From assembly GCF_900100085.1 (NCBI RefSeq), contig NZ_FNEJ01000029.1, positions 1 to 64,000 on the forward strand: a stretch of DNA of 64,000 bases, given 5' to 3'. Source of the stretch: Salipiger marinus. Its GTDB lineage: Bacteria; Pseudomonadota; Alphaproteobacteria; Rhodobacterales; Rhodobacteraceae. The notes under the pieces are model-generated. The model did no database searches, was not told where the DNA came from, and worked only from the letters and a program-made list of their open reading frames with translations. Both the position numbers and the translations under genes were made by a program. Of the stretch, positions 26,146-34,645 are shown piece by piece. Each line of letters begins with the position of its first letter. Positions within the stretch are counted from its first letter, which is position 1.

Positions 26146-27767
26146 GCCACATCCTCCTGCGCCAGCAGCGAGCGGGCGTGATCCGCCAGCTTAGTCTTCT
26201 GGATTTTCGAAGACGCGGTCATGCCGATCTCCTCGAACCCCTCCACGATCCAGACGTGGCGCGGCACCTTGAAGCCCGCCATGACACCCTTGGACCAGTC
26301 GATCAGGGCGGCAGGGTCCAACGCCGCGCCCTCATTCAGGATGACGAAGGCGGCGCAGACCTCGACCAGGCGGTCGTCGGGCACGCCAACGACCTGCGCC
26401 TGCTTGATGGCGGGGTGGCGGTGCAGGCGGTCCTCGACCTCCTCGGGCGAGACATTTTCGCCCCCCACCCGCACGATGTTCTTGAGCCGTCCGACGAATT
26501 CCAGACGCCCGTCCGCGCCGCGCCGCCCAAGGTCGCCGGTGGCGAGCCAGCCGTCGCTCGAAAGCGTCTCGGCGGTCTTATCGGGCATGTCGTAATAGCC
26601 CTTCATCACCGACCAGCCACGCACCTGAATCTCGCCCGCCTGACCGGCCGCGCTTTCAGAACCGCTCACCGGGTCAATCACCCGCAGTTCCAGCCCCGGT
26701 TGCGGGCGCATCCGCCCGCCGGTGCGAATGTCCTCATGCTCCCACCAGCAGGATTGCGCGATGTTGGGCGATGCCTCGGACAGGCCATAGCCCGACACGA
26801 TCTCGCGCGCGCCCATCTCGTCCGCCACGCGGCGCAGGACGGATTGCGATCCCGCGACCCAGCCGCCGCGCAGGTGCAGCTGGCGCCTTGCCCGGTCGGG
26901 GTGGTTCAACAGCATCAGCGCCATGGTGTCGTTGCCCGAGACATGGGTGCAGCGCTCGGCCTCCAGCATCGCCAGCGCCTCGCCGGGTTCGAACCGGGTC
27001 ATGGTGACGAGGGTCGCAAGATTCTGAAGGCAGGCCAGAATGGACAGCGTCGTGCCCGCGACGTGGAAAAAGGGCCGCGAGGAATGGAAGCGGTCACCGG
27101 TGCGCAGCCCGATCCGCTGGCCCGAGACGAAGCCGTTGCCCAGCATCGAGCGGTGCGACAGCATCACACCCTTGGGATAGGCGGTGGTGCCCGAGGTATA
27201 CTGGATCAGCAGCGTTGCGTCGGCCCGCGCCTTTGGGCCCGGATCGGCGGGCGCGGCGGCCAGCATGGCATCCCAGCCACGCGCAGCAGCAGGGCAATTG
27301 TCCCCCAGCACCACGATCTGTTGCAGGTAGGGCAGCGTGGCATCGGGCAGCGCGTCGGCGCTGTCGATTGTGGGTAGAATCTCCCGCAGGGTCGCGATGA
27401 AATCGACGTTCAGCAGCCGGTCGGCGGTGATCAGGACGCGCACGCGGGACTGGCGCAGGGCATAAGCGATCTCATCCGCCTTGAGCCGCGTGTTCACGGG
27501 GACGGCGACCGCCCCCAGCGTGCCAAGCGCCAGAAACAGCGTTTCGAACGCCACGCCGTTGCCAAGGCAGATGCCGACGTGATCGCCCTGTGTCACCCCC
27601 AGCCCGTGCAGCGCGGCGCGCAGTTGCGCCACCTGATCGGCCAGCTCGGCGAATGTCACGCGCCCGTCGGGCGCCACTAGCGCTTCGACGTCCGGCGCAA
27701 GCGCCACGGCGCGGGCCAGCGCGTCCTGCACGGTCACGGGGCACAGGCTGTCGATGGAGAAACTCAT
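26142..27767 (-). CDS. Acyl-CoA synthetase (class I adenylate-forming CoA ligase)
   Basis: A 541-residue enzyme with the AMP-binding P-loop YTSGTTAYPKGVMLSH near 190, the aromatic-rich FFHVAGTT segment, SGYGLSEASP near 340, the hinge motif GWLATGDLG near 425, and the catalytic lysine region SSKIQKTKL near 525. It activates a carboxylic acid with ATP and CoA, most likely the acid imported by the TAXI-TRAP system. Overlaps with both neighbouring genes (4 bp each) show tight coupling. The acid could be short-chain, branched or aromatic; the sequence alone does not decide. Confidence 0.92.
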   Translation of the reverse strand: MSFSIDSLCPVTVQDALARAVALAPDVEALVAPDGRVTFAELADQVAQLRAALHGLGVTQGDHVGICLGNGVAFETLFLALGTLGAVAVPVNTRLKADEIAYALRQSRVRVLITADRLLNVDFIATLREILPTIDSADALPDATLPYLQQIVVLGDNCPAAARGWDAMLAAAPADPGPKARADATLLIQYTSGTTAYPKGVMLSHRSMLGNGFVSGQRIGLRTGDRFHSSRPFFHVAGTTLSILACLQNLATLVTMTRFEPGEALAMLEAERCTHVSGNDTMALMLLNHPDRARRQLHLRGGWVAGSQSVLRRVADEMGAREIVSGYGLSEASPNIAQSCWWEHEDIRTGGRMRPQPGLELRVIDPVSGSESAAGQAGEIQVRGWSVMKGYYDMPDKTAETLSSDGWLATGDLGRRGADGRLEFVGRLKNIVRVGGENVSPEEVEDRLHRHPAIKQAQVVGVPDDRLVEVCAAFVILNEGAALDPAALIDWSKGVMAGFKVPRHVWIVEGFEEIGMTASSKIQKTKLADHARSLLAQEDVA

Positions 27768-28543
27768 GCCTTCTGCTCTTTCGCAGCCGATCCGATCTGG
27801 GCGCCAAAGCGTTCCACGCCCCCGCGCCAGTCACTTTCCGACAGCAGCCGGTCGATGGCCGCCAGTTCGATCCGGATGCCCGAGTTCAGGTCCGTCCGCG
27901 CGCCTTGGTCGATGCAATGCTTGGTCAGCCGCAGCGCCAGCGTCGGCGCACGGAGAATGCGCTCGGCTATCTCGTCGACCGTCGCGCTCAGCGTCTCGGC
28001 GCCGGTCAGTGCGGTCACCAGACCGATGCGCAGTGCCTCTTCCGCGCCCATGACGCGGCCAGTGTAGAGCAACTCTTTCGCGCGCGGCACGCCGATCACT
28101 CGTTGCAGCCGTTGGGTCGCTCCCACGGTGCCCCATTGCGGTTCTGGAAAGCGGAAGGTGGCGGCCTCCGACGCGACGATGAAATCGCAGCTCATCGCGA
28201 TCTCACCGCCCGATCCGACCAGCGCGCCCTGCACCTGCGCGATGACCGGCAGCGCACAGTTCCCAATGGTTTCATAGGCCTGGAAAGCAAGGCGACGGCG
28301 CCCCTTTACCCATGCCTCGTCCCGGCCCTTGCGCTCCTTCAGGTCGGCACCGGCGCAGAAGGCGGGCCCTTCGGCACGCAGCACCACCAGCCCAGCATCG
28401 GGCATGGCAGCGATCTGGGTAAAGGCCTCGATCAAGTCCTCGCACATCGCCAAGTTCAGCGCGTTGCGCGCATCGGGGCGGTTCAGCACAACGTCGATGC
28501 GGGCGCCGTGATCCTCCAGTCGGACCAGTCCGTTCATGGTCAT
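27764..28543 (-). CDS. Enoyl-CoA hydratase/isomerase family protein
   Basis: A 259-residue crotonase-fold protein. The oxyanion-hole segments are FCAGADLKER near 65 and GALVGSGGEIAMSCDF near 110, and the second active-site region is FPEPQWGTVGATQRL near 135. Crotonases hydrate, isomerise or decarboxylate acyl-CoA thioesters. The ATG at 28543 overlaps the CoA-transferase stop (ATGA). A second crotonase occurs two genes upstream, so the pathway probably has two distinct crotonase steps. Confidence 0.9.
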   Translation of the reverse strand: MTMNGLVRLEDHGARIDVVLNRPDARNALNLAMCEDLIEAFTQIAAMPDAGLVVLRAEGPAFCAGADLKERKGRDEAWVKGRRRLAFQAYETIGNCALPVIAQVQGALVGSGGEIAMSCDFIVASEAATFRFPEPQWGTVGATQRLQRVIGVPRAKELLYTGRVMGAEEALRIGLVTALTGAETLSATVDEIAERILRAPTLALRLTKHCIDQGARTDLNSGIRIELAAIDRLLSESDWRGGVERFGAQIGSAAKEQKA

Positions 28544-29730
28544 TGCACGATCCCCCTTTCGTAAAGTGCGGCGATGGTCGCTTCGTCCAGGGCCAACTCC
28601 TCGGCCAGGATCCGGCGGGTGTCGGCGCCGAGTTTCGGCGGCGCCTCAAAACGGTGATCGTCATAGCCCGAGTAGCGCAGCGGCGTGCGCAGCCCCGGCG
28701 TGGCGCCGCGGTCCGGGTCCTCGTAGGTGGCGACCATGCCGCGCGCCTGCGTATGCGGATCGTTCAGGATCTCGGGCACGGTGTTCACCTCACCCGCCGG
28801 CACGCCGACCTTGCGCAGCGCGGGCGCCAATTCGGCGCGGTCCCGCATCGCGATGGCATCGGCCAGCACCTGCGTCACCTCGGCCCGCCGGTCCACGCGG
28901 TCGATGTTGCGCGCAAGGCTAGGGTCGTCGGCCATGCCATCCAGCCCCAGCGCGCCGCACAAGAGTGGCCAATGCTGGTCCGAGGCCGAAATGAACAGCC
29001 ACTCGCCACCCTTGCAGGCAAAGGCCGAGGACGGCACACGGCCCAGGTGTTCCGTGCCCGTCCGTGTGGGCGTTTCGCCAAGCGCAAAGTAGCGCGCTGC
29101 CGGCAGGCTCAGCAGACTGACCTGCGCGTCCATCATCGCCATGTCCACATGACACCCTTGCCCGGAGCGTACCCGGCCCAGCAGACCCGTCAGCGCCCCG
29201 ATCAGGATCCACAGACCCGAGGTCAGGTCGGCAAACGGCAGCCCCACCTTGGCCGGCGGCCCGTCCGGGTGGCCCGTCAGGTCGATGACGCCCGACAACG
29301 CCTGAAATATCGTGTCGTAGCCCTTGCGTTTGGCATAGGGCCCGGTCTGCCCGAAGCCGGTGTTCGAGACGTAGACGAGGCCGGGATTGGCCTCCCTCAA
29401 CACCTCGTATCCTAGGCCCATGCTGGCCATGCCGCCGGGCAAGAAATTTTCCACCAGCACATCCGCGGAGGCCGCAAGATCGAACGCCAGCTGGCGCCCC
29501 TCCTCGGACTTCAGATCCACCGCGATCGAACGTTTCGAACGGTTGAAGGCCGCGTAGTAAGCGCTGTGCCCGCCGTCGAAAACCGGCTCGAACACGCGGC
29601 TCTCGTCCCCGTCGCCGGGGCGCTCAATCTTGGTGACCTCGGCGCCGTATTCGGCCATGACCTGCGTGGCCATGGGGCCAGCCAGCACGCGGCTGAAGTC
29701 GACAACCTTTATGCCATCGAGTGGCCTCAT
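28540..29730 (-). CDS. CoA transferase, family III (CaiB/BaiF)
   Basis: A 396-residue protein starting MRPLDGIKVVDFSRVLAGP, with YGAEVTKIERPGDGDESR, FNRSKRSIAVDLKSEEG, and the region HVDMAMMDAQVSLL that holds the catalytic aspartate of family III transferases. These enzymes move CoA between a donor thioester and a free acid. The longer frame from 30102 is rejected because its first 124 residues are an out-of-frame translation of the upstream crotonase gene. The ATG at 29730 overlaps the upstream stop by 4 bp. Confidence 0.92.
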   Translation of the reverse strand: MRPLDGIKVVDFSRVLAGPMATQVMAEYGAEVTKIERPGDGDESRVFEPVFDGGHSAYYAAFNRSKRSIAVDLKSEEGRQLAFDLAASADVLVENFLPGGMASMGLGYEVLREANPGLVYVSNTGFGQTGPYAKRKGYDTIFQALSGVIDLTGHPDGPPAKVGLPFADLTSGLWILIGALTGLLGRVRSGQGCHVDMAMMDAQVSLLSLPAARYFALGETPTRTGTEHLGRVPSSAFACKGGEWLFISASDQHWPLLCGALGLDGMADDPSLARNIDRVDRRAEVTQVLADAIAMRDRAELAPALRKVGVPAGEVNTVPEILNDPHTQARGMVATYEDPDRGATPGLRTPLRYSGYDDHRFEAPPKLGADTRRILAEELALDEATIAALYERGIVQ

Positions 29731-30473
29731 GCCTCCCTCTCCCGGAACGAGCGCATCAGTGCGTTCACGTCCCGGCCCGCCAGCATCGCGGCGTCCAGCG
29801 GCAGATCCTCGACCCGGTACATCAGGCTTTTCGCGGCCCGCATGGCGCGCGGTTCGGCCTTGGCCCAGGCTTCGGCGATCTCCAGGGCGGCGGGTAGCGG
29901 ATCGCCAGTGACCACGCGGTTCACCAGCCCCAGCGCCAGCGCCTCCTCTGCGCCGATCAGCTGACCCAGCGAGATCATCTCGAACGCCTGCTTGCGTCCG
30001 AGCGCGCGGACAAGGCCGGTCATCACCAGCGCAGGCACGATGGAATGTTTCACCTCGGGGTAGCCGAATTTCAGGCTGTCCGAGACAACGACCATGTCGC
30101 AACCGATCGCAAGCCCCGCGCCGCCGCCGATGGCGGCGCCATGCACGGCGGCAACCACCGGCTTGGCCATCTTCTGCATGGCCACCTGCAAGCGGCAGGT
30201 TAAATCGGCGCGCGCCTCAACCGCGCCGGCCTGGGCGGGGGTCAGGTGCTTGAATTCCTGCAGGTCGGCCCCAGCGCAGAACCCGCGCCCTGCACCGGTC
30301 ATCACGACCGCGCGCACACCCTCTGCTGCATCGGCGGCCAGCAGCGCATCCAGCAGCTGCTGGGTCAGTGCGGTGTTCAGCGCGTTCAGCTTGTCTGGCC
30401 GGTTCATCGTTACGATGCGGATCGCATCGCGATCCTCGATCAGCACCAGTTTCTCGTCGGACACATCAAACAT
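29727..30473 (-). CDS. Enoyl-CoA hydratase/isomerase family protein
   Basis: A 248-residue crotonase-fold protein with MNRPDKLNALNTALTQQL, the oxyanion-hole motif GAGRGFCAGADLQEF near 65, and GAAIGGGAGLAIGCDMV near 108. It overlaps the upstream HMG-CoA lyase-like gene by 8 bp. Compared with the crotonase at 27764 it diverges strongly outside the core, so the two are unlikely to be redundant. Confidence 0.9.
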   Translation of the reverse strand: MFDVSDEKLVLIEDRDAIRIVTMNRPDKLNALNTALTQQLLDALLAADAAEGVRAVVMTGAGRGFCAGADLQEFKHLTPAQAGAVEARADLTCRLQVAMQKMAKPVVAAVHGAAIGGGAGLAIGCDMVVVSDSLKFGYPEVKHSIVPALVMTGLVRALGRKQAFEMISLGQLIGAEEALALGLVNRVVTGDPLPAALEIAEAWAKAEPRAMRAAKSLMYRVEDLPLDAAMLAGRDVNALMRSFREREA

Positions 30474-31413
30474 CCTCCTTCTCCCTCGTCTCGGCGGCGT
30501 CGCGCCACAATCCCGTCCGCGCCACGCGCGACATCAGCCGCCGCCCCAGCGCCTCCTCGCAGGCCTGCGAGGCGCGCATCAGCGCCAGCATGTCGATGCC
30601 GTGGTCCAGACCCTCGGCCTCGAACAGCGCAATCAGATCCTCGGTCGCGACGTTGCCTGTGTCACCGGCACCGTAGCTGATTTTCGTCGGATGCCCGCCG
30701 ACCCCCCCCATCGCGCTGTCGAAATGGGTTGCCCCGGCCTCGAGCGCGGCGATGCAATTAGCGATCGCACTGCCCCGCGTGTCGTGGAAATGCGCCACCG
30801 GCACGATCTGCGGCACCTCGTCCAGCAGGCGCCGAAAAAGCCTGCGGACCTGCTGCGGCGTGCCCGCGCCGATGGTATCGCCCACCGTCAGCAGACTGCA
30901 GCCCAGATCAGCAAAGCGCGCGGCATCGGCCACCACTCGACCCGGATCGACCGCCCCCTCGAACGGGCACCCCAGCGCCATGGAGATGACGCCGACCACG
31001 CGGAATCGGCCCTGCGCCATCTGTGCCATCTGGGCAACCCGCGCCCATTGCGCATCACGGTTGGCGCGCAGGTTGCGCTGGGTATGCGCCTCCGTCGCTG
31101 AAACGAGGAGCGAGATCTCCTCGGCCCCGTGGCCGGCGGCCAGATCCTCCAGCGCGCGGGTCACGGCGCGGGGGTTTGGGCAGGTCGCCTTGTAGGCTAC
31201 GCCCGGACGGCGCGGCAGCCGCGCCAGCAGATCCGAGGCATCGGCAAAACCCGGCACCCGCCCGGGATGGGAATAGCTGGTCGCCTCGATCCGGTGGAAG
31301 CCCGCAGCGGCGAAATCCGCCAGCAGCGACAACTTGACCGCAGTGGCGGGCGGGGCGGGCTCATGCTGCAGCCCGTCGCGGGCGAAGCATTCGCAGATCA
31401 CGATATTCGGCAT
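30466..31413 (-). CDS. Hydroxymethylglutaryl-CoA lyase-like protein (DRE-TIM family)
   Basis: A 315-residue TIM-barrel protein of the HMG-CoA lyase/DRE-TIM superfamily. It has the N-terminal ARDGLQHE motif (Asp-Gly-Leu-Gln), FHRIEATSYSHP, GCPFEGAVDP, and the metal-binding HFHDTRGSAIANC near 210. The flexible active-site loop, which in true HMG-CoA lyases reads GGCP and supplies a catalytic cysteine, reads GGHPTKISYG here. So the cysteine is replaced by histidine and the reaction may differ (another 3-hydroxyacyl-CoA lyase or a condensing enzyme). First gene of the nine-gene operon, with a candidate operator just upstream. Confidence 0.85.
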   Translation of the reverse strand: MPNIVICECFARDGLQHEPAPPATAVKLSLLADFAAAGFHRIEATSYSHPGRVPGFADASDLLARLPRRPGVAYKATCPNPRAVTRALEDLAAGHGAEEISLLVSATEAHTQRNLRANRDAQWARVAQMAQMAQGRFRVVGVISMALGCPFEGAVDPGRVVADAARFADLGCSLLTVGDTIGAGTPQQVRRLFRRLLDEVPQIVPVAHFHDTRGSAIANCIAALEAGATHFDSAMGGVGGHPTKISYGAGDTGNVATEDLIALFEAEGLDHGIDMLALMRASQACEEALGRRLMSRVARTGLWRDAAETREKEDV

Positions 31414-31424
31414 AGCTCCCCTCC

Positions 31425-31451
31425 AATATCGTTGTTGTTATCATCGATATT
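31425..31451. promoter_or_regulatory. Candidate MarR operator upstream of the acyl-CoA operon
   Basis: AATATCG-N13-CGATATT is a perfect 7-bp inverted repeat 12 bp upstream of the first start codon of the operon. A related partial motif, CGATGATATT, occurs near 31523. The AT-rich stretch 31450-31530 probably holds the promoter. Assignment to the MarR protein at 20131 is by proximity and operator style. Confidence 0.5.
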
Positions 31452-31544
31452 GAACTAAAAATCAACCAAATTTTTCAGACACGAAGTCAAGGATATAATT
31501 GTTATATATCAGTTATTTAACGATGATATTCGCTGACAGTCAGA

Positions 31545-31930
31545 CCTCTTCCCTCGATGCGGCTTCGATGATTTTGTTGATTGTAGCAACAATATTTGTG
31601 CTTACGTAAACCACAGAGCGATCACGAATGGGAGGAGGGTCGATGATCCCTCGCCGTAGCCTTCTGCTGAGGTCGTGTCGCGAATTCTGTGGAAATTTCC
31701 TTCCGGCGAGGACAAGAGGCATCGGCTTGAGGGCCTGGGACAGGGTCTCCCATCCATCAAGCTTCCGCATCTGGCTCTGCCCGGAGCCAACAGTGCTCAG
31801 GGGAGCATTGGCACGGTCTCGGCGCATGGCAGCACGGTCTGGATCTTGATGCGGCGTCGGAATTCCTCGTTCAGCCGCTAGATGGCATTCATAGTCCGGG
31901 AGGATTTCCATTGCGACGGGTCATGTGCCG
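31545..31930 (-). pseudogene. IS256-family transposase, decayed C-terminal fragment
   Basis: On the minus strand, pieces of the IS256 C-terminus appear in changing frames: RTMNAI, RRRIKIQTVLPCAETVPML, QMRKLDGWETLSQALKPMPL, then the tail GNFHRIRDTT. It is a second copy of the element seen at 1640-2050 and shares the same tail, but it carries several frameshifts. Confidence 0.75.
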
Positions 31931-32177
31931 ATAGCGCCACGAGCTCCCGTCAAGTCCAGCTGTAACAAGCAGTCCCCGTCTTGCGGTGTTTATAGAATGG
32001 TCGAAGTCGGAGAAATCGTGACGCTCGTGCGCGACTGCGACTGGGAGACCGCATGCGCGTTGCGGCTCATGGAGGCGGGCGCGTTACCCCCGGAGTGGCC
32101 TGAGAACTATTCGCCAAGCGAACGCAGGCTGGCCGCTGCAGGCCGGTAGGGTCGAAGTCTCTGCTGCCCAACGAAGA

Positions 32178-32290
32178 TCCGACCTTGCCGGGCAAACCCG
32201 TCACCGATCAGCAATTGGCAGCCTACATGACCGACCGCCTTCAATACAGCCAGCGTATCACGGCCGCCCGCGCCGGGTTCGGCGTCTGGC
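32178..32290 (+). pseudogene. IS21-type IstA, N-terminal scrap
   Basis: A plus-strand stretch reads PGKPVTDQQLAAYMTDRLQY and then SQRITAARAGFGVW, which resembles the N-terminus of IS21 IstA transposases (expected SERTARR next, lost here). It is short and its identity is moderately supported. Confidence 0.5.
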
Positions 32291-32433
32291 CGAGCGAGAT
32301 CCCGTCGATCCGCAGGAGGACGTATCCTTCACCGCTCTCGGGGGCATCGTGCAGGCGGACCTGAAATCCGAAATCAGGGGCTATGAGCGTCGCTTCGTTG
32401 AGTCGCACCACGATGACCTCGGGCAGCATGGCG

Positions 32434-32840
32434 AGGTTTGCGACTGGGCGACGAGGCCATCGGATTCTGGAAAACGCTCGAAAAGGTTTTGCCTGGCACA
32501 CGCCACCAGAGGTGCTGGTTCCACAAGACGGCCAACATGCTGAACAAGTTCCCGAAATCCATGCCGCCGGCGATGAAGGCCGACCTGCGTGAGATCTGGC
32601 AGGCCGAAACCCGCGCCGCTGCGGAACCAGCCATGAGGACCTTCGCCGAGAAATACGGGGGCAAGTTCGAAAAGGCAGTGGCCTGCCTGACGAAGGATCG
32701 CGAGGCCCTGCTTGCGTTCTACGACTTCCTGGCCGAGCATTGGGGTGGGCACCCCGAACGAGAGCGTGTTCGCCACCGTCCGGCACCGGACCGTCCAGAC
32801 CAAGGCCGCGCTTTCCCAAAGTACGGCGAACCTTGGTTGG
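32434..32840 (+). pseudogene. IS256-family transposase, central fragment (second subtype)
   Basis: The frame starts GDEAIGFWKTLEKVLPGTRHQRCWFHKTAN in two consecutive pieces, then LNKFPKSMPPAMKADLREIW and ALLAFYDFLAEHW, and shifts frame near 32750 into ESVFATVRHRTVQTKAALSQ. These are the central DDE and C-terminal regions of an IS256 subtype different from the one at 1640. The start and the very end are missing. Confidence 0.85.
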
Positions 32841-33044
32841 GGATGCGCAGGTTTCACTGCAGACCACGCTCGCAAGAACACGCTAGCCGCAGCTTATACG
32901 ATATATAATCTAAATTTATGGAAATAATCACGAGTATTATTCACATAATGTGTACAAAAGTCCTGCGGGTACGTGCAGGGGCTGCCCGAAGCGAAGACGA
33001 GTTGCTCTTTTTTCATGCATTACTCGCTGCCGTCCGCTGGGCCG

Positions 33045-33069
33045 CCCGCCGTTGTGCGGGGGCTTTTTT
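33045..33069 (+). terminator. Rho-independent terminator-like hairpin
   Basis: CCCGC-N6-GCGGG followed by GGC and six T residues. It stands in IS debris without a clear gene upstream, so it is probably a relic of a lost gene. Confidence 0.5.
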
Positions 33070-33109
33070 CTTGCAAGGAGAAGATGTTGATTACCTGAGC
33101 CGGAGTTCA

Positions 33110-33277
33110 CTCCATGCGTCACGGCACTCGGCGACGTTCAGAGCCTTCCGAAAGAAGCTGCAGGACACAGGAAAACCGGTGAAGGTCGCCTTGACGGCGA
33201 CGGCCAAGAAGCTGCTCAGCGTGCTCAACAGCATGGTCGCGGACGGAACCTGCTTTCGGGAAGTTCAGCCAAGCTGA
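33110..33277 (+). pseudogene. IS110-family transposase, C-terminal fragment
   Basis: The plus frame reads FRAFRKKLQDTGKPVKVALT, then ATAKKLLSVLNSMVADGT, the C-terminal helical end of IS110-type transposases (typical wording KVALTAVARKLL). It ends with a stop at 33277. No upstream part was found. Confidence 0.75.
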
Positions 33278-33659
33278 ATACAGTTGCCGGCAAACCCGGA
33301 GCGGTTCAAGGGCCGAATACATGACCCCCCCCAACCTGTCGACATCAAGACAAGAAAACCCTTGCAAACGGCGAGCGTCCATACATGCAACTGGTCAAGC
33401 CACGTGGCCTGAGCGGACGCTTACACTTGCATCAGGTGGTGACGTGAAAAACTGCGACTGCCGCCAAATAGATCAAATAGGTTTCCATCGGCATCATCGC
33501 GTTCCTTCATTTTATGCTATGATTCATAGTCTTCTCGCCAATTTAGTGAATCTCTCATTGCTGTTATGCGCCTCTGGACGAGCTGCGCTGGGGAATGGGT
33601 GATGGCGTTTGATAGGGCGGCGTATCTCGGCGGCGTCCACGCAGGCCAGCGTGTAGCGT
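33278..33659. other. Region without a recognised gene
   Basis: About 380 bases between the IS110 fragment and the DeoR gene. I see no family-like reading frame and no clear regulatory dyad; it probably consists of decayed insertion-sequence ends. Confidence 0.4.
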
Positions 33660-34454
33660 TCAGCTGGTCAGGGCGGTTCCCTCGCTAAGTGCCTCGGGTG
33701 TCACCACGGTAACGTTGTTCTCCTTGCAAAGCCGTAAGATGCTGGCTGGCGGTATCACGTCGCAGACGAGCGTATCAACATCGCCAATCCAACCGGATTT
33801 GATCGTGCCCACATCGCTGAATTTGCTTCCGTCAATTGCAAGGATCACTTTACGCGATGTCGCGGACATCTCGGTGATCGGGGCGACCACCTCCTGGTCA
33901 CGCTCCAAGATTGTTCCGTCCACCGTGATTCCAGAGGCACTGATGATCGCAAAGTCCAGCATGAAACGGCGAATGACCTTGAGAGTATCCTCACCGGTCA
34001 GGGAGCCGCTTTCGCTGCGGATCATGCCACCCGCGACCATCACGCGCAGCGTGTCGTTCTCGTAAAGCGCGAGGCCAGCTTGAAGGTTGTTGGTCACGAT
34101 GAACAGGCGGTTGCGCGCAGCCAGTTCCTTGGCCACCAGTGCAAGGGTCGAACCGCCGGCGAGATAGAGCGACGCGTCATCGTTCACGAGACGGGCGACC
34201 AGCCGGGCCACGATCTGCTTTTCTTCTACGTGGGTAGCAGACCGCAGCGCATAGCTGGGCTTGGGTGCCTGTCCGGCCCAGGAGGCGCCGCCATGGTATT
34301 TCTGGATGAGGCCCTGCGCCTCGAGCTCGGATAGATCCCGCCGGACGGTCTGCCCCGAGATGTCGCAGGCCCGCGCCAGCTCGTCGATGGCGGCGAAGCC
34401 GTTCGCACGCACCAACTCGAGGATGATCTCATGTCTTTCCGCGCGGCGCTTCAT
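33660..34454 (-). CDS. DeoR/GlpR family transcriptional regulator
   Basis: A 264-residue regulator with an N-terminal DeoR HTH (about 5-60: IDELARACDISGQTVRRDLSELEAQG in sequence, then LIQKYHGGA) and the DeoRC sensor domain (about 75-250) with SLYLAGGSTLALVAKEL and VILAIDGSKF. DeoR proteins usually repress sugar or polyol genes and sense a sugar phosphate. It is divergent from the third TRAP operon, whose PfkB kinase and aldolase would make and consume such a phosphate. Confidence 0.92.
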   Translation of the reverse strand: MKRRAERHEIILELVRANGFAAIDELARACDISGQTVRRDLSELEAQGLIQKYHGGASWAGQAPKPSYALRSATHVEEKQIVARLVARLVNDDASLYLAGGSTLALVAKELAARNRLFIVTNNLQAGLALYENDTLRVMVAGGMIRSESGSLTGEDTLKVIRRFMLDFAIISASGITVDGTILERDQEVVAPITEMSATSRKVILAIDGSKFSDVGTIKSGWIGDVDTLVCDVIPPASILRLCKENNVTVVTPEALSEGTALTS

Positions 34455-34514
34455 GTCGAGTTTGGAACCTTTTCTGGGAATTTTGTCCTAATATACTCAT
34501 TCACTTCCGCCTGA

Positions 34515-34555
34515 ATGTCAAAAAATTGTAGAAGATTGCACACAAATGTTGACAT
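34515..34555. promoter_or_regulatory. Inverted repeat with back-to-back -35-like boxes (deoR/TRAP divergent region)
   Basis: ATGTCAA at 34515-34521 and TTGACAT at 34549-34555 form a perfect 7-bp inverted repeat, 27 nt apart, in an AT-rich divergent region. Each arm holds a TTGACA box pointing to one of the two divergent genes. No good -10 boxes at ideal spacing were found, so the elements may be operator arms, promoter boxes or both. Confidence 0.4.
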
Positions 34556-34645
34556 GATTACAAAAAATGCCAAAAAACAACACGGCAGCGGAGCTGGGCG
34601 ATCGACGGTTCCGTCCTGCTGCCGAAGCCATCTAGGGAGGACACC

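Noticed and set aside
28540-30102. 520-residue form of the CoA transferase
   Set aside because: The extra 124 N-terminal residues are the out-of-frame translation of the neighbouring crotonase gene; the family starts at MRPLDG.
31925-32149. 74-codon plus frame ending in ERRLAAAGR
   Set aside because: It looks partly protein-like but has no recognisable family, no good ribosome site and lies in IS debris; not supported as a gene.
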